Assembly (NCBI RefSeq): GCF_019218885.1
Contig: NZ_JAHUWT010000003.1
Coordinates: 434,001 to 498,000, forward strand
Length of the DNA: 64,000 nucleotides
Direction: 5' to 3'
DNA from: Bordetella sp. BOR01
GTDB lineage: Bacteria > Pseudomonadota > Gammaproteobacteria > Burkholderiales > Burkholderiaceae_B
Shown: positions 1-9,632 of the stretch, one piece after another
How positions within the stretch are numbered: position 1 is the first letter of the stretch
How the letters are laid out: every line of letters starts with the position of its first letter
Position numbers and translations under genes: made by a program
Notes under the pieces: model-generated
The model's database searches: none
What the model was told of the DNA's origin: nothing
Seen by the model: the letters and a program-made list of their open reading frames with translations, nothing else

Positions 1-275
1 AGTTCGCCGGGCGTCAGGCGGCTGATGTCCTGCCCGTCCAGCCGGATCTGGCCCGCGGTGGGCTCCATCAACCTGACCAGGGTGCGGCCCAGGGTGGACT
101 TGCCGCAGCCGCTTTCGCCGACCAGCCCAAGGGTCTGGCCGGGCTCGAGAGTGAAATCCACGCCGTCGACGGCGTACACCGTTCCTGCCTGCCGGCCGAA
201 CACGCCACGGCGTATCGGGAAATGCATCTTCAGGCCGTTTACCGACAGCACCGGCTCGTGATGTGCCTGGCTCAT
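1..275 (-). CDS. Peptide ABC importer ATP-binding protein, DppF/OppF type (5' part only)
   Basis: This is the N-terminal 91 residues of an ABC ATPase; the rest lies beyond the window edge. The Walker A motif GESGCGKST is at residues 53-61, and the residues before it (VYAVDGVDF) match the second ATPase of dipeptide/oligopeptide importers. The ATG overlaps the stop of the upstream ATPase by four bases (ATGA), so the two are translationally coupled in one leftward operon with two permeases and a receptor. In this family it pairs with the DppD-type subunit to power import at the inner membrane. The substrate cannot be read from the ATPase. Confidence 0.9.
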   Translation of the reverse strand, partial: MSQAHHEPVLSVNGLKMHFPIRRGVFGRQAGTVYAVDGVDFTLEPGQTLGLVGESGCGKSTLGRTLVRLMEPTAGQIRLDGQDISRLTPGE

Positions 276-1318
276 ACCGGTTTCCCCAGTTGTTGCATGC
301 GGTCGGCTTCCCAGCAGGCCACCGCATGGCCGTTCGGGCGCAACTGCCTGGCCGGCGCCTGCTCGCGGCAGCGCGTGGTGGCGTAGGCGCAGCGCGGCGC
401 AAACGCACAGCCCACGATCGGGGCGCGCAACGAGGGCACCATGCCCGGAATTTCTTGCAGCGACTGCGGGCCCGCCGCATCGCGCCACGCGCCGCGGCGC
501 GGAATGGCGGCCATCAGGCCACGGGTATAGGGATGCAGCGGGTTGGCGAACAAGTCTTCTACGGTAGCCTCTTCGACGGCATTGCCGGCATACATCACGA
601 TGACGCGATTGGCCATCTCGGCCACCACGCCCAGATCATGCGTGATCAGCATGATTGCCGCGCCGGTTTGCCGATTCAAGTCTGCCATCAGCTCCAGGAT
701 CTGCGCCTGCACGGTCACATCCAGCGCGGTGGTGGGCTCGTCGGCGATCATCAGTCGAGGTTCGCAGGCCAGGGCCATGGCAATCATCACCCGCTGGCGC
801 ATGCCGCCGGACAGGCGATGCGGATACTCGCGCGCCTGCCGGGCGGGGTCGGCGATGCGCACCAGGTCGAGCAGTTCGATGGCGCGGGCCAGCGCCGCAC
901 GCCGGCCCATGCCCTTGTGCAATTGCAGAGTCTCGGCCACCTGGTCGCCAATACGCAGCACCGGATTGAGCGAGGTCATTGGTTCCTGGAAAATCATCGA
1001 GATGTCGCGGCCGCGTACCGATTCCAGTTCGCGCGGCGTCAGGGCCAGCAGATCGCGGCCCTCGAAGCGGATCTCTCCGTCCACCACGCGGCCCGCGGCA
1101 CGCGGGATCAGGCGCAGGATGGACAGCGCGGTGACGCTCTTGCCACAGCCCGATTCACCGACCAGGCCCAGCACCTCACCCGGCCACAGGTCGAGCGACA
1201 TGCCGTTCACCGCATGGATGACGGCGTCGTTCTTGTAGAAGCGCGTATGCAGGCCCCGCACGCTCAGCATGGGTGGCGTCGGCGCGGACGGGGGTGGCGT
1301 CGCAATCGTGGCGTCCAT
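272..1318 (-). CDS. Peptide ABC importer ATP-binding protein, DppD/OppD type
   Basis: A full-length (348 aa) ABC ATPase. Walker A GESGCGKS is near residues 54-61, the signature LSGGM near 169-173 and Walker B LMIADEP near 189-195. A C-terminal Cys-rich extension ([15 protein letters not shown]) is typical of the oligopeptide/dipeptide branch, where some members bind an Fe-S cluster. A good AGGAGG ribosome site lies eight bases before the ATG. It follows the permease genes by a few bases and overlaps the next ATPase, so it belongs to the importer operon at 1-4828. Family assignment is secure; the ligand is unknown. Confidence 0.93.
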   Translation of the reverse strand: MDATIATPPPSAPTPPMLSVRGLHTRFYKNDAVIHAVNGMSLDLWPGEVLGLVGESGCGKSVTALSILRLIPRAAGRVVDGEIRFEGRDLLALTPRELESVRGRDISMIFQEPMTSLNPVLRIGDQVAETLQLHKGMGRRAALARAIELLDLVRIADPARQAREYPHRLSGGMRQRVMIAMALACEPRLMIADEPTTALDVTVQAQILELMADLNRQTGAAIMLITHDLGVVAEMANRVIVMYAGNAVEEATVEDLFANPLHPYTRGLMAAIPRRGAWRDAAGPQSLQEIPGMVPSLRAPIVGCAFAPRCAYATTRCREQAPARQLRPNGHAVACWEADRMQQLGKPV

Positions 1319-1321
1319 CGT

Positions 1322-2194
1322 TCAGAGCCTCCTGGATGCGCGCGGGTCCAGGCTGTCGCGCAGCCCGTCGCCCAGCAGATTGACGGCCAGCACCGTCAGG
1401 GCCAGCCCGATGCCCGGAAAGAAAATGGCCCAGGGCGCGATCTGGAAATACGAACGCGCACCGGCGATGATATTTCCCCAACTGGGCACTTCGGGCGGCA
1501 CGCCCGCCCCGATGAAGCTCAGGCCGGCCTCGGTCAGGATGGCCGAGGCGCACACGTAAGTGGCTTGCACGATCAGCGGCGATACGGCGTTGGGCACGAT
1601 GTGGCGCAACATGATCAGCGGCTGGCGCGTGCCGGCCGCAATGGCCGCGATCACGTAAGGCTGGCTGCGCAGCGTCAGCACGACGCTGCGCACCAGGCGC
1701 ACCACGCGCGGGATCTCGGGCACGGTGATCGCCACGATGACCAGCAGCACGCCACCGCGCACCAGCGTCGTCAAGGCGATAGCCAGCAAGATCGAGGGAA
1801 TGGCCATCAGGGCGTCCATGAACCGCATGACGACCGCGTCCAGGCGTCGATAGAAGCCGCACAACACGCCCACCACCAGGCCGATGGCGGCGCTGAGCAG
1901 GGCCACGCTGACGCCCACCATCAGCGAAACCCGCGACCCCTGCAGCGTGCGGGCATAGATGTCGCGCCCCAGCTGGTCGGCGCCAAACCAAAGGTCGGCC
2001 GACGGTGGCCGCAGGCGGTTCAGCGGCGAAATGGCCTGCGCGTTGGCGCTCAGCCAGGGCGAGGCGATGGCGATGCCGACCAGCACGATCAATAGCGCGG
2101 CACCACAGGCCAGCGCGGGCCGGCCGCGCAGGAATTGCGGCATCCACGTGCGGCGCATCGGACCGGAAACGGCAAGGTTCGTAGTAGCGGACAT
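1322..2194 (-). CDS. Peptide ABC importer permease, DppC type
   Basis: An inner-membrane permease of about 290 aa with an early transmembrane helix (ALACGAALLIVLVGIAIAS), the typical periplasmic segment ending GADQLGRDIYART, and a permease EAA-like cytoplasmic loop. GADQLGRD is characteristic of DppC/OppC proteins. I chose the ATG at 2194. A TTG at 2203, which would overlap the stop of the upstream permease, is the alternative. It forms a heterodimeric channel with the DppB-type protein encoded just upstream. Confidence 0.9.
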   Translation of the reverse strand: MSATTNLAVSGPMRRTWMPQFLRGRPALACGAALLIVLVGIAIASPWLSANAQAISPLNRLRPPSADLWFGADQLGRDIYARTLQGSRVSLMVGVSVALLSAAIGLVVGVLCGFYRRLDAVVMRFMDALMAIPSILLAIALTTLVRGGVLLVIVAITVPEIPRVVRLVRSVVLTLRSQPYVIAAIAAGTRQPLIMLRHIVPNAVSPLIVQATYVCASAILTEAGLSFIGAGVPPEVPSWGNIIAGARSYFQIAPWAIFFPGIGLALTVLAVNLLGDGLRDSLDPRASRRL

Positions 2195-2199
2195 GGCGA

Positions 2200-3141
2200 T
2201 CAATACTCGATGCGAGGATCCAGGACGAGGTACAGCAGGTCGATCAGCAGGTTGATCGCCACATAGACCGCGGAAAACAGCAATATCAGGGCCTGGATGA
2301 TCGGATAGTCGCGGCTGAGAATGGCATCGACCGTCAGCCGGCCCAGGCCGGGAATGTTGAAGACCGTCTCGGTAATGACGACGCCGCTGATCAGCAGGGT
2401 GATACCGATGCCGGCAATCGTGACCACCGGCACGGCCGCGTTGGAAAACGCGTGGCGTATCAGCAGCGCGCGCGTGCGCACGCCCTTGGCCTGCGCGGTG
2501 CGGATATAGTCTTCAGAAAGCACGTCCAGCATGCTGGCGCGCGTCGTGCGCGCCAGCAGCGCGATATAGGTGAACGACAGCGACAAGGTGGGCAGTGCCA
2601 ACCCCTGCAGCCAGGGCAGCACACCCTGCGACAGGGGCCGGTAGCCCTGCACCGGAAACCAGCCCAGCTTCATCGAAAAGAAATAAATCAGCGTATAGGC
2701 CACCAGGAAGACCGGCAGCGAAAAACCCAGGATGGCCAGCAGCATCGTGAACCGATCGACCCAGGTGCGCGAACCCCATGCCGCCGCGATGCCCAACGGC
2801 AGCGAGATGAGCAGCGACACCAGCATGGTCGAGACCGCCAGCGACAGCGTGGGCTCGATGCGCTGCGCGATCAGCGACGAAATCGGCATGTTGCTGATGA
2901 TGGAGCGCCCCAGGTCGCCTTGCAGCAAGGTGCCCAGCCAGATGAAGAACTGTTCCAGCAGCGGGCGATCCAGCCCCAGGCTGACGCGGATGCGATCGAT
3001 GTCGGCCGCCGACGCGTGTTCGCCGGCGATCACCGCGGCGGGGTCGCCGGGTGTCAGGCGCAATAACAGGAACACCAGCACGGCGACGATGATGACCACC
3101 GGCACCGTGGCCAGCAGGCGCCGCAAGATGTGACTCGCCAC
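2200..3141 (-). CDS. Peptide ABC importer permease, DppB type
   Basis: A 313-aa inner-membrane permease with about six hydrophobic segments. The N-terminal segment (RRLLATVPVVIIVAVLVFLL) is followed by the family hallmark LRLTPGDPAA; the C-terminal ETVFNIPGLGRL and the end LDPRIEY are also typical of DppB/OppB. Translation starts at GTG, seven bases after a clear AGGAG. It lies between the receptor gene and the DppC-type permease on the same strand, with short gaps, and is part of the same importer operon. Confidence 0.92.
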   Translation of the reverse strand: MASHILRRLLATVPVVIIVAVLVFLLLRLTPGDPAAVIAGEHASAADIDRIRVSLGLDRPLLEQFFIWLGTLLQGDLGRSIISNMPISSLIAQRIEPTLSLAVSTMLVSLLISLPLGIAAAWGSRTWVDRFTMLLAILGFSLPVFLVAYTLIYFFSMKLGWFPVQGYRPLSQGVLPWLQGLALPTLSLSFTYIALLARTTRASMLDVLSEDYIRTAQAKGVRTRALLIRHAFSNAAVPVVTIAGIGITLLISGVVITETVFNIPGLGRLTVDAILSRDYPIIQALILLFSAVYVAINLLIDLLYLVLDPRIEY

Positions 3142-3235
3142 GAACTACTCCTGCAAGATGGCTGGCGCCGGCCCGTGCAAGGCAGGGGCCGGCATGCCGG
3201 CCTCGCCTCGATGGGCCAGGCCGGAGGGATGCGGG

Positions 3236-4828
3236 CTACTTGACCGCAATGTTCCAGAACGCGAAGGAGTTGGGCAGCTTGAGGATGCCGCTGAGGCGGT
3301 CGCCGCGGTAAGCCACGGGCTGGCTCCATTGGCCGAACGAGATATATGGCACCGACTCGTCGGCCCGGTCTTGCAGGGCTTGCGCGATCCTGCGGCGGTC
3401 TTCCAGTGTCTCGGCGGTGGCGAACTCGTTGCGCAGGGCCTCGATCTTTTCATCGCAGGGCCAGCCGAACCAGGCCTTCTCGCAGGTCGCCGCCAGGCCC
3501 AGGTTGGTCAGCGGGTTGGAAGCGGTCATGCCCGACTGGTTGCTGATGAAGATGTTCCACCCGCCTTCCGAGGGCTTGCCCTTGTTGGGGCGGCGCGCCA
3601 CGACCGAGGCCCAGTCCATCGACTGCACGTCGACATTCAGGCCCGCTTCTCGCATCAGTTGCGCCGTGACCAGCGCCGCCGCGCTGGACAGCGCGCTGTC
3701 GGTGGGGTTCAGGATGACGATGGGCTCGCCCTGGTAGCCGGCTTCCTTGAACAGGCGCTTGGCCGCCTCGACGCGCGCCTTGTCATCGGCATAGGCCAGC
3801 TTGCTGCGGGTCTGCAGCGGCGAGCCGCAGACGAAAATCGAATCGCAGACTTGGTAGAAGTCGGGATTGCCGATGATGGCACGCAGGTACGTTTCCTGGT
3901 TTACCAGCGCCAGCAGGCCCTGGCGCGCGGCGGGGTTATCGAACGGCGGCTGCAGGTGATTCATGCGCAGGATGCCTTGAATGCCGAAGGTGGCCGTCGT
4001 CTCGATCTTGACACCCTGCGTGTCGCGCAGCATGGGAATGAAATCGGCCTGGGGCGTCTCGATGAAGTCGATCTCGCCGTTCATCAGCGCCGCCTGGGCG
4101 GTTTGCTGGTCGGGCATCACTACCCATTCGACACGGTCTGCCTTGGCGATCTTGCCACCGGCCGTGCCGCTGGGCGGTTCGTTGCGGGGCACGTAGTCTT
4201 CATTCTTTACATAGACCGCCTTGCTGCCCGGCACCCATTCCTCGCGTACGAACTTGAACGGGCCCGAGCCCACCGCTTCGCGGATCTGTTCGGAAGGGCT
4301 GGTCTGCGCCAGGCGCTTGGGCATCATTGCGGGAAAGTTGCTGCCCGTCTTGGCCAATGCGTCCAGCAAGTACCCGAACGGCGCCTTCAGCACCAGCCGG
4401 AAGCTGCGGTCATCGACCACGGAAATGTCGGTGGCCAGTGCGGCAATGCGCTGGCCCAGCGTGTCGCGCACCCACCAGCGCTGGATGGAAGCCACGCAGT
4501 CTTCGGCCTTGACCGGCTGGCCATCGTGCCATTTCAGGCCCTCGCGCAGCGTGAATGTGTAGGTCAGCTTGTCATCGCTAAGGGTATAGGACTCGACCAT
4601 CTGGGGCTTGGCCACCAGGTTCTCGTCCCAGGAAAACAGCGTGTCATACACCATCATGCCGTGCAGCAGCGCGATATCGGCGGTGGTCTGGATGGGATCC
4701 AGGTTGGTCAGTGCGGCATGCATGACCGCCTTGATGGTTTTCGGCTGCCCGGCAGCGCTGGCCGGAGCGGCCGCCAGCGTCAGGCTGGCGGCCAGTGCCA
4801 GCGATAGCGTTCGGATCAATGGCTTCAT
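3236..4828 (-). CDS. Extracytoplasmic solute-binding protein family 5 (peptide-type ABC receptor)
   Basis: A receptor of about 530 aa that delivers ligand to the downstream permeases in the periplasm. The start at 4828 gives a signal peptide (MKPLIRTLSLALAASLTLAA, then an ASA cleavage region) behind an AAGGGAGAA ribosome site; the frame is open 31 codons further upstream, but this adds no plausible leader. Family 5 features include TNLDPIQTTADI near the mature N-terminus and YTFTLREGLKWHDGQPVKAEDC. It lies 20 bases after the M81 peptidase gene, which suggests that import and hydrolysis of the ligand are co-expressed. Family 5 receptors bind peptides, nickel, opines or other amines, so the ligand is open. 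Confidence 0.93.
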   Translation of the reverse strand: MKPLIRTLSLALAASLTLAAAPASAAGQPKTIKAVMHAALTNLDPIQTTADIALLHGMMVYDTLFSWDENLVAKPQMVESYTLSDDKLTYTFTLREGLKWHDGQPVKAEDCVASIQRWWVRDTLGQRIAALATDISVVDDRSFRLVLKAPFGYLLDALAKTGSNFPAMMPKRLAQTSPSEQIREAVGSGPFKFVREEWVPGSKAVYVKNEDYVPRNEPPSGTAGGKIAKADRVEWVVMPDQQTAQAALMNGEIDFIETPQADFIPMLRDTQGVKIETTATFGIQGILRMNHLQPPFDNPAARQGLLALVNQETYLRAIIGNPDFYQVCDSIFVCGSPLQTRSKLAYADDKARVEAAKRLFKEAGYQGEPIVILNPTDSALSSAAALVTAQLMREAGLNVDVQSMDWASVVARRPNKGKPSEGGWNIFISNQSGMTASNPLTNLGLAATCEKAWFGWPCDEKIEALRNEFATAETLEDRRRIAQALQDRADESVPYISFGQWSQPVAYRGDRLSGILKLPNSFAFWNIAVK

Positions 4829-4848
4829 GTTTGTTCTCCCTTGGTTTA

Positions 4849-6321
4849 TTAGATGTCGTCCAACGGCCAGAGCGGGCGGCGCACCCGCTGATAAGGACGG
4901 CCCTTGAAATCCTTGGTGCACAGCGCGCCGGCGTCGACTTCCAGCACCTGGCGCGCGATGGGTTCGAATGCCGCCCGGAAATGCTGCATGGACTTCACCA
5001 CCAGCGTCGATTTGCGGTTGGGGTCGATGCCCAGGGAACTGAGCTGGCCAAGATCGGTGGCCTGGCCGTTGTTGCTGATGAAGACGATGTCGATGCCGCC
5101 CACGCGGAACAGGACGCTCAGGCCGTAGTTGCGGGCCACGCCGCCGCCCATGGGGCCGTAGGCGATGAAGCGTCCGTCGGTGATGGTGGCCACGTAGCCG
5201 GTCAGTGTCAGCGGGCCTCCGCCCTGGGTGGGGTCGGTCTTGCCGCCCACCTGCAGCGTGATGGTGCTGCCCACTCCCGCCGCGGCCGCCTCGCGCGCGG
5301 CCTGCGGGTCGCAGATGGCGTAGAACGCGACGTTCTGCAGGTCGGCTTCGACCATGGCCTTCAGCAGCGTGGTGCTGTCTCCATAGGCGCCGGCACCGGG
5401 ATTGTCGGCATAGTCGGCAATGACCAGCGGCTGGCCGGTATCGCCGGGCTGGGCGGCTTGGCGCACCGCTTCTGCCACGGGCGTGAAATGGATGGTCGAA
5501 TAATGGCGCTCGTCCCAGACGTAATCCATCAGCTGCTCGGCGATGGCCTGGCCAGCGGTCGGGTCGCCGTCAACCGTGACTGCCACCGAGGGGCCGATGT
5601 CGTGGACGTCGGCCGACGAAAAACCGGCCTGGATACTGACGGCCAGCGCCTGGCCTTCGGCTTCGATGGCATCGCCACGGCGCAGCAGTTCGATCATGGG
5701 TGCCGAAGTCGTGCGCCCGCCGTCCAGCGCATACAGGATGGGCCGGCGCGCCAGGGCCACGCGCGGGCTGATTTCGCCCGCCATGGCACGCGCCAGCAGC
5801 CGCGCGCCCTGCCAGGTGCGCTCGTATTGGTCGACGTGCGGATAGGTGCGATACGCGATAAGGGCACTGGCGTGGTCGGCCATCTGCTGCGTGACGGTGG
5901 CATGCAGGTCCAGCACCGCCACCACCGGGACCTGCGCGCCGATGCGGCTGCGCAGGCGCTCGAGCAGCTCGCCCTCGCCGTCGTCGTGGCTGGCGACGCT
6001 CATGGCGCCGTGCAGGTGCAGCAGTACGCCGTCGGCCTGGCTTGCGGCGGCGAGAATGCGGGCACAGGTATCATCGAAGAAGTCGTCGGTGACGCGGCCC
6101 GACGGGTTGGCCGAGGCCACCACCGGGTGCGCCAGGGTCCAGCCGAATTCGTCGGCTGCCTCGAAAGCGGCGCCCATCGAAGAACGCGTGCCGCGATAGT
6201 GGCGCGGAATATCGTCGCCGAAGTGCAGGGTACAGGCCTGGAAGGCTTCGAGCCCGGTGGGCCGAATGCTGAAAGTATTGGTCTCGTGCATGAATTCAGC
6301 GACCAGCACACGCTTTCCCAT
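4849..6321 (-). CDS. M81 family metallopeptidase (MlrC-like)
   Basis: A 490-aa protein with the M81/MlrC hallmarks. The N-terminal VAEFMHETNTFS carries a likely metal-binding His, and GVLLHLHGAM and VAVLDLHATVT supply further putative metal ligands. The founding member, MlrC, degrades linearised microcystin, but most relatives sit beside peptide-type ABC importers and have unknown substrates. Here it is the first gene of the leftward operon that continues into the receptor and importer, and it is divergent from a LysR regulator. I infer cytoplasmic hydrolysis of an imported peptide or amide, not microcystin degradation. Confidence 0.9.
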   Translation of the reverse strand: MGKRVLVAEFMHETNTFSIRPTGLEAFQACTLHFGDDIPRHYRGTRSSMGAAFEAADEFGWTLAHPVVASANPSGRVTDDFFDDTCARILAAASQADGVLLHLHGAMSVASHDDGEGELLERLRSRIGAQVPVVAVLDLHATVTQQMADHASALIAYRTYPHVDQYERTWQGARLLARAMAGEISPRVALARRPILYALDGGRTTSAPMIELLRRGDAIEAEGQALAVSIQAGFSSADVHDIGPSVAVTVDGDPTAGQAIAEQLMDYVWDERHYSTIHFTPVAEAVRQAAQPGDTGQPLVIADYADNPGAGAYGDSTTLLKAMVEADLQNVAFYAICDPQAAREAAAAGVGSTITLQVGGKTDPTQGGGPLTLTGYVATITDGRFIAYGPMGGGVARNYGLSVLFRVGGIDIVFISNNGQATDLGQLSSLGIDPNRKSTLVVKSMQHFRAAFEPIARQVLEVDAGALCTKDFKGRPYQRVRRPLWPLDDI

Positions 6322-6399
6322 CTTGTATTCATCCTAGGTAGCCGGGCCGCGAACGTTGTATCCACGGAACACGCCGATGCTACTTATGATGGCATGTGC

Positions 6400-6420
6400 G
6401 ATATTCATCCTCAAAATATC
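6400..6420. promoter_or_regulatory. Candidate LysR-type operator
   Basis: Inverted repeat GATATT - 9 bases - AATATC in the 150-base divergent gap between the M81 operon and the LysR gene. It contains the T-N11-A pattern usual for LysR-family sites and lies in locally AT-rich DNA. It is the most symmetrical element in the gap, so it is the best candidate site for the adjacent regulator. Binding is inferred. Confidence 0.45.
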
Positions 6421-6471
6421 AAATTCACAGCATCCCATCCGAGCCTGATATATTTTCGATCCACCCTTCCC

Positions 6472-7377
6472 ATGCCTGCCAGCCTTCGACATATAGAGAT
6501 ATTCCATGCCGTCATGACCACCGGCAGCGTGACTCGTTCGGCGGCATTGCTGCACACCTCGCAGCCCACCATCAGCCGCGAACTCAAGGCGCTGGAACGG
6601 GCGCTGGGCCTACGCTTGTTCAGCCGCCAGGGCCGCACGCTGAGCCCCACGCAGGAAGCCGCCGAATTGCATACGCAGGTGCTGCGCTCGTATGCCGGCC
6701 TGGACCAGATCCTGCGCGCCGCCTCGGCCATCAAAGACCACACGCTGGGCCACATACAGATCATCTGCCTGTCGACGTATGCCCAGACCTTGCTGCCGCC
6801 GGTATGCCGCGAGTTTCTGGCCGGCCATGCCGGTGTCAGGCTGACCATCCATTCCAACGGGCAGACCGAGGTCATGGAAGCCCTGATCCGGCAAAGCTAT
6901 GACCTGGGCCTGGCCGAACCCGGCCCACCGGTGGAGAACGTCGCCGCGCGTACGCTGCCGGCCGGGCGAGAGGTCTGCATTCTGCCCAGGTCGCACCCGT
7001 TGGCGCGCAAAAAGGTGCTGCACCCCAAAGACTTCGACGGCGTCGAGTGCATTCATTTTCCGGATGACGACGCCTACCGGCGCCGCATCGACCAGATATT
7101 CGCCGAGTCGAACGTCAGGCGCATACTGCGCATCGAGACATCGAGCAGCGCGGCGGTATGCGCAATGGTGAAACAGGGGCTGGGCGTGGCGATCATCAAC
7201 CCGTTCAGCGCGCTGGACAGCGCCGGCCCCGAGGTTGCGGTGCGGCCGCTGTCGGTCGGGGTGGATTATTTTCTGAGCCTGTACCGGCCCGCGTTCCGCC
7301 CCCGCTCGCCCCTGGTAGATGAGTTCGAGGCCATGATCGAAGACGCGGTGCGGGCACGCACCGAGCGCGGTGCCTGA
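6472..7377 (+). CDS. LysR-family transcriptional regulator
   Basis: A 301-aa regulator. The N-terminal winged helix-turn-helix (LRHIEIFHAVMTTGSVTRSAALLHTSQPTISRELKALE, residues about 4-41) is followed by a periplasmic-binding-like effector domain. The frame is open far upstream, but the ATG at 6472 places the helix-turn-helix at the normal position. It is divergent from the M81 peptidase/importer operon, the usual arrangement for a LysR regulator and its target. The operator candidate at 6400-6420 lies between them. Effector unknown. Confidence 0.92.
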   Translation: MPASLRHIEIFHAVMTTGSVTRSAALLHTSQPTISRELKALERALGLRLFSRQGRTLSPTQEAAELHTQVLRSYAGLDQILRAASAIKDHTLGHIQIICLSTYAQTLLPPVCREFLAGHAGVRLTIHSNGQTEVMEALIRQSYDLGLAEPGPPVENVAARTLPAGREVCILPRSHPLARKKVLHPKDFDGVECIHFPDDDAYRRRIDQIFAESNVRRILRIETSSSAAVCAMVKQGLGVAIINPFSALDSAGPEVAVRPLSVGVDYFLSLYRPAFRPRSPLVDEFEAMIEDAVRARTERGA

Positions 7378-7405
7378 TGGCCGGCAAAGGCCGCGCCGGC
7401 CGGCG

Positions 7406-8338
7406 TCACGGGCTGGCCGACACGCGGCGGTCCAGGAAATCCAGCACTTGCCGCGCCCAGTCGTCGGGACGTTCCCACATGGGGGTATGGCCCGCGCGCG
7501 GCACCAATGCAATTTCCGAGCCCGGCACGATGTCGCCAAGGGCGATGGCATTGGCCACGGGCACCACGGTATCGGTTGCACCCGATATGGCGAGCACCGG
7601 GATACGCAATTGGCGGTACTGGTCCGCGTCCAGCGTCGGCGCTGAATAGGCATCGAGCAGTTGGTCGCGCAACGCCGGCGTGGACGCCTGCATTGTCATG
7701 CCGACGAACATGTCGATGTCGCTCGCCGAGGCATTGCGCGGATCGAAGTAACGAGGCACGGCCGAAGCCAGGATGCGCCGGTTCTGTTCCGGGGTGCCGA
7801 AGCTGGCAGCACGCTGGCGCAGTGCATCACTGATACCCGGCAACGGCACATGGCGCGCGAACGCGTCGGAACTGACCAGCGCCAGCACCCGGTCAGGATG
7901 CCGCAGCGCGAATTCCTGGCCAATGGCGCCGCCGAGCGAATGGCCGATCAGCACCGCGTGCGGCAGCTGCAGCCGGTCCATCAGCATGGCCAGATCCTGG
8001 GCGTGCTGGCGCATGGTATGGCCGCTCTCGGGTTTGGACGAGTCGCCGAAGCCGCGCAGATCGTAGGCGTAGGTCGTATAACGGTCGGCGGGTAACCGGG
8101 AGATGACCTTGTCCCAGGTCTGGCGCGACAGGCTGTAGCCGTGCATGAACACCACGGGGATGGGGCCGCTTCCGCGGATGTCGACCGCCAATTCGACCGA
8201 TGCGCCGACATCGACGCGGCGCGGCTCGGGTGCCGCGCTTACCGCAATAGGCAGCATGGCCATCGCGGGCGCCAGACGGCGCCCCATGAGTCCAATGAGC
8301 CCCATGAAGCGCACAGCAAAACTATGGAACGGTTCCAT
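7406..8338 (-). CDS. Alpha/beta-fold hydrolase, probably exported or membrane-anchored
   Basis: A 310-aa serine hydrolase. The nucleophile elbow is GHSLGG, the oxyanion segment is VVFMHGYSLS, and the catalytic His is in RAGHTPMWERPDDW near the C-terminus. The N-terminus has a hydrophobic stretch (RRLAPAMAMLPIAVSAAPE) that reads as a signal peptide or anchor. It is the last gene of the leftward acyl-CoA operon, 71 bases after the thiolase. An ester hydrolase outside the cytoplasm could release the acid that the operon's ligase then activates; this role is inference. The start at 8338 has AGGAT upstream. Confidence 0.85.
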   Translation of the reverse strand: MEPFHSFAVRFMGLIGLMGRRLAPAMAMLPIAVSAAPEPRRVDVGASVELAVDIRGSGPIPVVFMHGYSLSRQTWDKVISRLPADRYTTYAYDLRGFGDSSKPESGHTMRQHAQDLAMLMDRLQLPHAVLIGHSLGGAIGQEFALRHPDRVLALVSSDAFARHVPLPGISDALRQRAASFGTPEQNRRILASAVPRYFDPRNASASDIDMFVGMTMQASTPALRDQLLDAYSAPTLDADQYRQLRIPVLAISGATDTVVPVANAIALGDIVPGSEIALVPRAGHTPMWERPDDWARQVLDFLDRRVSASP

Positions 8339-8409
8339 CGTCTTTATCCTGATAAGGGAACATCTGCAGCCGCAGGCTGAAGCTGAACGGGCGGCATCGC
8401 GAACGCTGC

Positions 8410-9594
8410 TCAGGCAACCTCGAACAAACCGGCTGCCCCCATGCCGCCGCCGATACACATGGTGACCACCACGTAGCGCGCCCCGCGGCGCTTGCCTTCG
8501 ATCAGGGCATGGCCCGCCAGGCGGGCGCCCGTCATGCCATAGGGGTGCCCCACCGAAATGCCCCCGCCATCGACGTTGAAGATCTCCGGGTCGATTCCCA
8601 GGTGATCGCGGCAATACAGCGCCTGGCAGGCGAAGGCCTCGTTCAGTTCCCACAAACCGATATCCGAGACCTTCAGGCCATTGGCCTTGAGCAGCTTGGG
8701 CACGGCGTAGATGGGCCCGATGCCCATTTCCTCGGGCGCGCAACCCGCCACGGCAATGCCCCGGTAGATGCCCAGCGGGGCCAGCCCGCGCTTCTCGGCC
8801 AGGGCGCGGTCCATGACCACGCACGCGCTGGCGCCATCGGAAAGCTGGCTGGCATTGCCGGCGGTGACCGTCCCACCGTCGATGACGGGTTTTAACTGGG
8901 CCAGCGATTCGTAAGTGGTCTGGGGACGGTTGCCTTCGTCCTTGGCCAACTCGACATCGCGCAGCGACACCCTGCCGCTTTCTTTGTCGACGAGCTGCAT
9001 CTGTGCGCCGATGGACACGATCTCGGCGTCGAAACGGCCGGCTTCCTGGGCGGCCGCGGTGCGCTGCTGCGACTGCAGGGCGTATCGATCCTGGGCCTCG
9101 CGCGAGACGCCATACTTTTTCGCCACGTACTCCGCCGTCTGCAGCATGGGCATGTAGATGTGCGGCGCCGCGGCAATGGCGTTCGGGTCCTGGGCCTCGG
9201 AAGCGAGCTGGTAATACGTGTTCTGGATCGCCGAGATGTTCTCCTGACCGCCCGCCACCACGACCTGCATGCCGTCCACGATGACCTGCTTGGCCGCGGT
9301 GGCAATCGCCATCAGGCCGGACGCGCATTGCCGCTCGATGGTCTGGGCCGCCACGCTGGTGGGCAGCCCGCCCACCAGTGCTGCGTGCCGACCGATATTC
9401 ATGCCCGCCGTACCCGCCGTCAGCACGGCTCCCACGATGGCGTCGTCGACTTCCTGGGGATCCACGCCGCTGCGCGCCACCGCATGGCGAATGGCATGCC
9501 CCATCAGGGTGGGCGACTTGATGTTGTTCAGCGACCCACGGAAAGCGCGCCCAATGGGCGTGCGCGCGGTCGAGACGATGACAGCTTCTTTCAT
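8410..9594 (-). CDS. Thiolase (acetyl-CoA C-acyltransferase)
   Basis: A 394-aa thiolase. The nucleophilic Cys90 is in ERQCASG, His350 in GHPYG and the acid/base Cys380 in CIGGGMG, so all catalytic residues are present. It performs the thiolytic last step of beta-oxidation, splitting a 3-ketoacyl-CoA. It lies 38 bases after the fused hydratase/dehydrogenase gene and upstream of the hydrolase. Chain-length preference cannot be read; catabolic use is likely from the neighbours. AGGAT precedes the ATG. Confidence 0.94.
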   Translation of the reverse strand: MKEAVIVSTARTPIGRAFRGSLNNIKSPTLMGHAIRHAVARSGVDPQEVDDAIVGAVLTAGTAGMNIGRHAALVGGLPTSVAAQTIERQCASGLMAIATAAKQVIVDGMQVVVAGGQENISAIQNTYYQLASEAQDPNAIAAAPHIYMPMLQTAEYVAKKYGVSREAQDRYALQSQQRTAAAQEAGRFDAEIVSIGAQMQLVDKESGRVSLRDVELAKDEGNRPQTTYESLAQLKPVIDGGTVTAGNASQLSDGASACVVMDRALAEKRGLAPLGIYRGIAVAGCAPEEMGIGPIYAVPKLLKANGLKVSDIGLWELNEAFACQALYCRDHLGIDPEIFNVDGGGISVGHPYGMTGARLAGHALIEGKRRGARYVVVTMCIGGGMGAAGLFEVA

Positions 9595-9632
9595 GGAAAC
9601 ATCCTATGTGCAATGAGCAATCAGGCAGGCAT

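Noticed and set aside
263-2095. A 610-codon plus-strand open frame
   Set aside because: It lies antisense to two well-defined ABC importer genes; composition is typical of GC-rich shadow frames (many Arg, His, Gln).
4849-6321. Microcystin degradation gene (mlrC)
   Set aside because: The M81 family match is good, but there are no mlrA, mlrB or mlrD genes and the context is a peptide-type importer.
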